A stretch of DNA of 64,000 nucleotides from Motacilla alba alba. Its lineage: Eukaryota > Chordata > Aves > Passeriformes > Motacillidae. The translations under genes were made by a program, and so were the position numbers. The notes under the pieces are model-generated. The model saw only the letters and a list, made by a program, of their open reading frames with translations, had not been told where the DNA came from and did no database searches. Position 1 is the stretch's first letter; each line of letters opens with the position of its first letter. Shown here one piece after another: positions 61,201-64,000 of this stretch. Location of the stretch: positions 744,001 through 808,000 of the forward strand of contig NC_052021.1 of assembly GCF_015832195.1 (NCBI RefSeq), written 5' to 3'.

Positions 61201-62142
61201 TCTGGGTTTACATCACTTCTCTGGCTTTTGGTCCACTATGAATCTTTGCCATATTTATTCATTATCCCTTCCTCAAGAGTCTTCCTCTTTTATGAAATTA
61301 TAAAGATATATTTTCTTTTTTTTTAAGTACAGCATCTGAGATAGTCCTTCTGCCGCTCTCCCCTTGGAATCTGAATATGTTCCTTAGTTTGGAGACTCCC
61401 AGGAATTTGCTGTAGGAATCTTTTGTCATCTCCTTCACAGCTGCTGGTCCATCTGCATGTGACTGGCTGAAAACATCCTCCTTGCTCTGACTTCCTGCTT
61501 TGCACTAATCAGCAGAGTCAGTTTTCTGCTGCCTGTGCTTTCCATCTGTTCTCACTCCCTGAGACCCAGGATGAATGAAATAACATTTTAATAACGCTCA
61601 TGGAATTTACATTTCAGGAGATCACACTTACCTTTCTCATCATATTTGCTCTGCTTCAGGCTATTCCAGAACATGAGTTCTGGCTGGACTTCTCAGTGGC
61701 TCCAGTAGAGGTTCCCAGTGGAAGCCTGGCTATTGCAGGTGCCACATTTGTGTAGGTTGAACCATGTGCTCTGTGGAGGCTCTGACACTGCAGTGCTGCA
61801 ATTCCAGAAAGTTTAACTGGACATCTGTGGTGTATTTGTGGATATGATAGAGAATCTGAGGGTTTTTCCAGGTCTTTTGACTGGGGCTGGAACGTTGTAC
61901 TGTGTATGTGGAGCATATGGGATCCTGCAAAGTGCTACTGTTCATGTGTCACGGGGATTCCAGTGCTGCACCTGAACTTGCCTAACTTTTCAATCTTTTA
62001 GTGACTGTTGCACCTCTGAAAATTTTACCAGCTGCTTAGCTCTAGCTGGAGATGAAGCACATCTTTTTTGAGTCATTTTCTCTTAGAGCCATGAATACTA
62101 GTCACTAATAAGTGAGGAGAACTGAAACAGGTGCCAGAAAAT

Positions 62143-62160
62143 TAAAATCAATTGATTTTA
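62143..62160. repeat. perfect 18-bp palindrome
   Basis: TAAAATCAATTGATTTTA is its own reverse complement, with ATCAATTGAT at the centre. It could bind a dimeric homeodomain or similar factor, but that is inference only. It lies in AT-rich DNA, where such palindromes also arise by chance. Confidence 0.8.
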
Positions 62161-63721
62161 TGCATAATGTTAACAAGGCATTTTATCATGGTGACAAACA
62201 GTGCTATCTTAAGTAAGCATTAATTTGACCTGGTGGCTTTGATATCAGCTGCTATGAATGTTCATGTAGCACCTATTAACAAGCCTGCAGTTTTCAAGGA
62301 TTTAACAGAATAGTAAAGAAACATAGATGTGAAAATAAACTGATCTGTAAGTCATATTCTTGTAGGGAAAAGCAAAACAAAAAAAACCCCATAGTTTAGT
62401 GTGTATGGGTGTATGTACATACAAAATATATACAGTATAGTGTAGTTCAGCATAATACAGGGGATTAATAACCATAGCCATTTAATAAATAGTGCCTTAT
62501 AAACAGAAAATAGACATTAATGGTGATGAGCTTCCAAAATTAGAATTGGTCTTAGATGAGATATTTAGATTAAGTTATAGAAGTTATGTTGTGTGGCCAT
62601 AGGAACAAATCAAACAATAATGGCTGGCCAGCATAAATGCATAATTAATGCTGTGTGCAAAAGGAACTGTACCAAAACAGCTTTCATGTTTCCATAAAAT
62701 TGAAGGAAACTCTCTAAAAGAAACTTAATTTACAATATAGAGCTGATGAAATAATATTTCTACTGTCTTAGAAGGCTGAAAGGATACTTACAAATTTTCC
62801 TGAATTACAGGGTAGCAATTAAAATTATTTCAATATCTCCCCTCATTTCACCAGCTGCATTTCATCAGCTGCATTCCTAACCTGACATAAGTCCGTAAGG
62901 TATCTTTGAACTTCTTCCTCTAAAGGTATTGAAAAACTCCTTTGGCAGATCTGTGTATCAGATTTACAGCTGTGTCAGAATTTATTTACACAAGAGGAAT
63001 TTCTTTCCTCTTGCAATATCTTTAGTTTAGCCTGGAACTACATTAAACTTCAATAAATGGATCAACACCAGTTTATGTCAGGAAAATCTGCAGCTCAACA
63101 GGCTTCTCCCTTTTCATTCTGTAGGTTATTATTGTGATGGTATTAGTTGAGCAAAAAAAAAGTTTTAATTATTGATGTTGTGATCAAGTCTGATGGTGGC
63201 AGGAAGAGCGAGAGCTTAATTCCTGTCCTTTGAGGCAATCCATTGGCAAGTAACTCGGCTGTGAGAGGTGGAATCTGCCTTAGAGCTCATTGCAGGTAAA
63301 CACAATCATTGATTTCTGTCTTGGCTGGTTGACTTGGTGTCGGTTTGGTTTTTTGGGTTCATTTTGAAGGAAGAGCATTAGGGCGGTTGAGATCTAACTA
63401 TTGATTCACAGCCTAATCCTTTTTTTATGTATTAACAGCTAATCCATGGGGAATGTGAAATTAAACACAGATGTTCAAACTTTTATTAGCAATACTGCAT
63501 AAAGAGAAATGTGGTTGACCTAATACTCATTAATGTTGACAGCATGATTCCTTCAAAGTAGGTGCCTGAATCCCTTTGGTCTGAACAGGGAAGGATTTTT
63601 CCATTTGAAAGAGAAAAAGATTCAGTGGTCTTAAAATGAGATTTGATCCAGCTCCATCAAAAGGCAATGTGTTTCAAATTCTGTTTAATCCAATTTGCAT
63701 TCTGTAGCCAGTATTACATGA

Positions 63722-63743
63722 AATGGCCACTCCAGTGGCCATT
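63722..63743. repeat. perfect 10-bp inverted repeat (hairpin)
   Basis: AATGGCCACT (63722-63731) and AGTGGCCATT (63734-63743) are exact reverse complements around CC. A related 'cagtggcccc' lies about 30 bp downstream. No function is assigned. Confidence 0.85.
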
Positions 63744-64000
63744 AGAGCACAGCATGAGTGGTCATTGACATCAGTGGCCCCAGATTCCTCCTCAAAGGTT
63801 TCTCAACCCGTAGTGGCTCTCTGAAAATACTTTGTGTTATGGTATGAAATATTAAACATCAGGCAGGATTGCTGACAGCACTGTAATATTGAAGACATCT
63901 GTCCGATTCATAAATATATTATATTTGGCTTCTCAAAAGCAATGGAATGTCAGATCATACAAGAATGAATTTTGACTGGGGAAGTTCAGCCCGGGTTTAA

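Larger units (their letters stand above)
58239..64000. other. 5.8 kb unique AT-rich DNA
   Basis: No gene, RNA or repeat family is recognised up to the window end. Open frames stay at or below 101 codons. Two short perfect symmetric sequences are present: an 18-bp palindrome at 62143-62160 and a 22-bp hairpin at 63722-63743. Much of 62100-64000 is AT-rich and free of recognisable repeats. Confidence 0.5.

Overview
This window looks like intergenic or deep intronic DNA from a songbird (order Passeriformes, probably oscine) nuclear genome. It is AT-rich overall and carries no bacterial-style gene organisation. The repeats it contains are typical of birds: CR1 LINE fragments with the usual truncated 5' ends, solitary long terminal repeats (LTRs) of old endogenous retroviruses, and one tRNA-derived SINE with a CR1-like tail. 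The avian ERVL-type LTR, the passerine-type LTR with TGTCCTGG/CCAGGACA ends and the SINE together are the basis for the songbird assignment. I found no exon, tRNA, rRNA or other host gene that I could support. The open reading frames are short and have no recognisable domains, and the longest (243 codons) is an artefact of a tandem repeat.

Layout. 1-5.7 kb: a CR1 3' end (1856-2164), then a decayed CR1 on the minus strand holding reverse-transcriptase remnants and split by an ERVK-type solo LTR (3991-4486), then another minus-strand CR1 end (5498-5700). 5.7-13.5 kb: unique AT-rich DNA. 13.5-14.7 kb: a T/G-rich low-complexity tract and a solo LTR. 14.7-29.5 kb: mostly unique, with two CR1 3' ends and an ERVL-type solo LTR bounded by a perfect 5-bp duplication (21926-22428). 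29.5-36 kb: a repeat-dense block with four solo LTRs and a 17-bp/51-bp hierarchical minisatellite. 36-44.4 kb: unique. 44.4-45.3 kb: an LTR of the same family as the one at 30.2 kb, but in the opposite orientation. 45.3-64 kb: unique DNA with a SINE (about 50.9 kb), a CR1 stub (51.1 kb) and two further LTRs (53.5 and 57.9 kb).

Altogether there are ten LTRs. Eight have target-site duplications that I could read: 4 bp for the TGTTAT families, 5 bp for two others, 6 bp for the ERVK-like ones. None is attached to retroviral coding sequence, so all look like solo LTRs left by recombination between the two ends of a provirus. The host sequence shows no operon-like or pathway-like cooperation. The main stories are transposon chronology and one unusual minisatellite. 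I did not find evidence for a new functional system.
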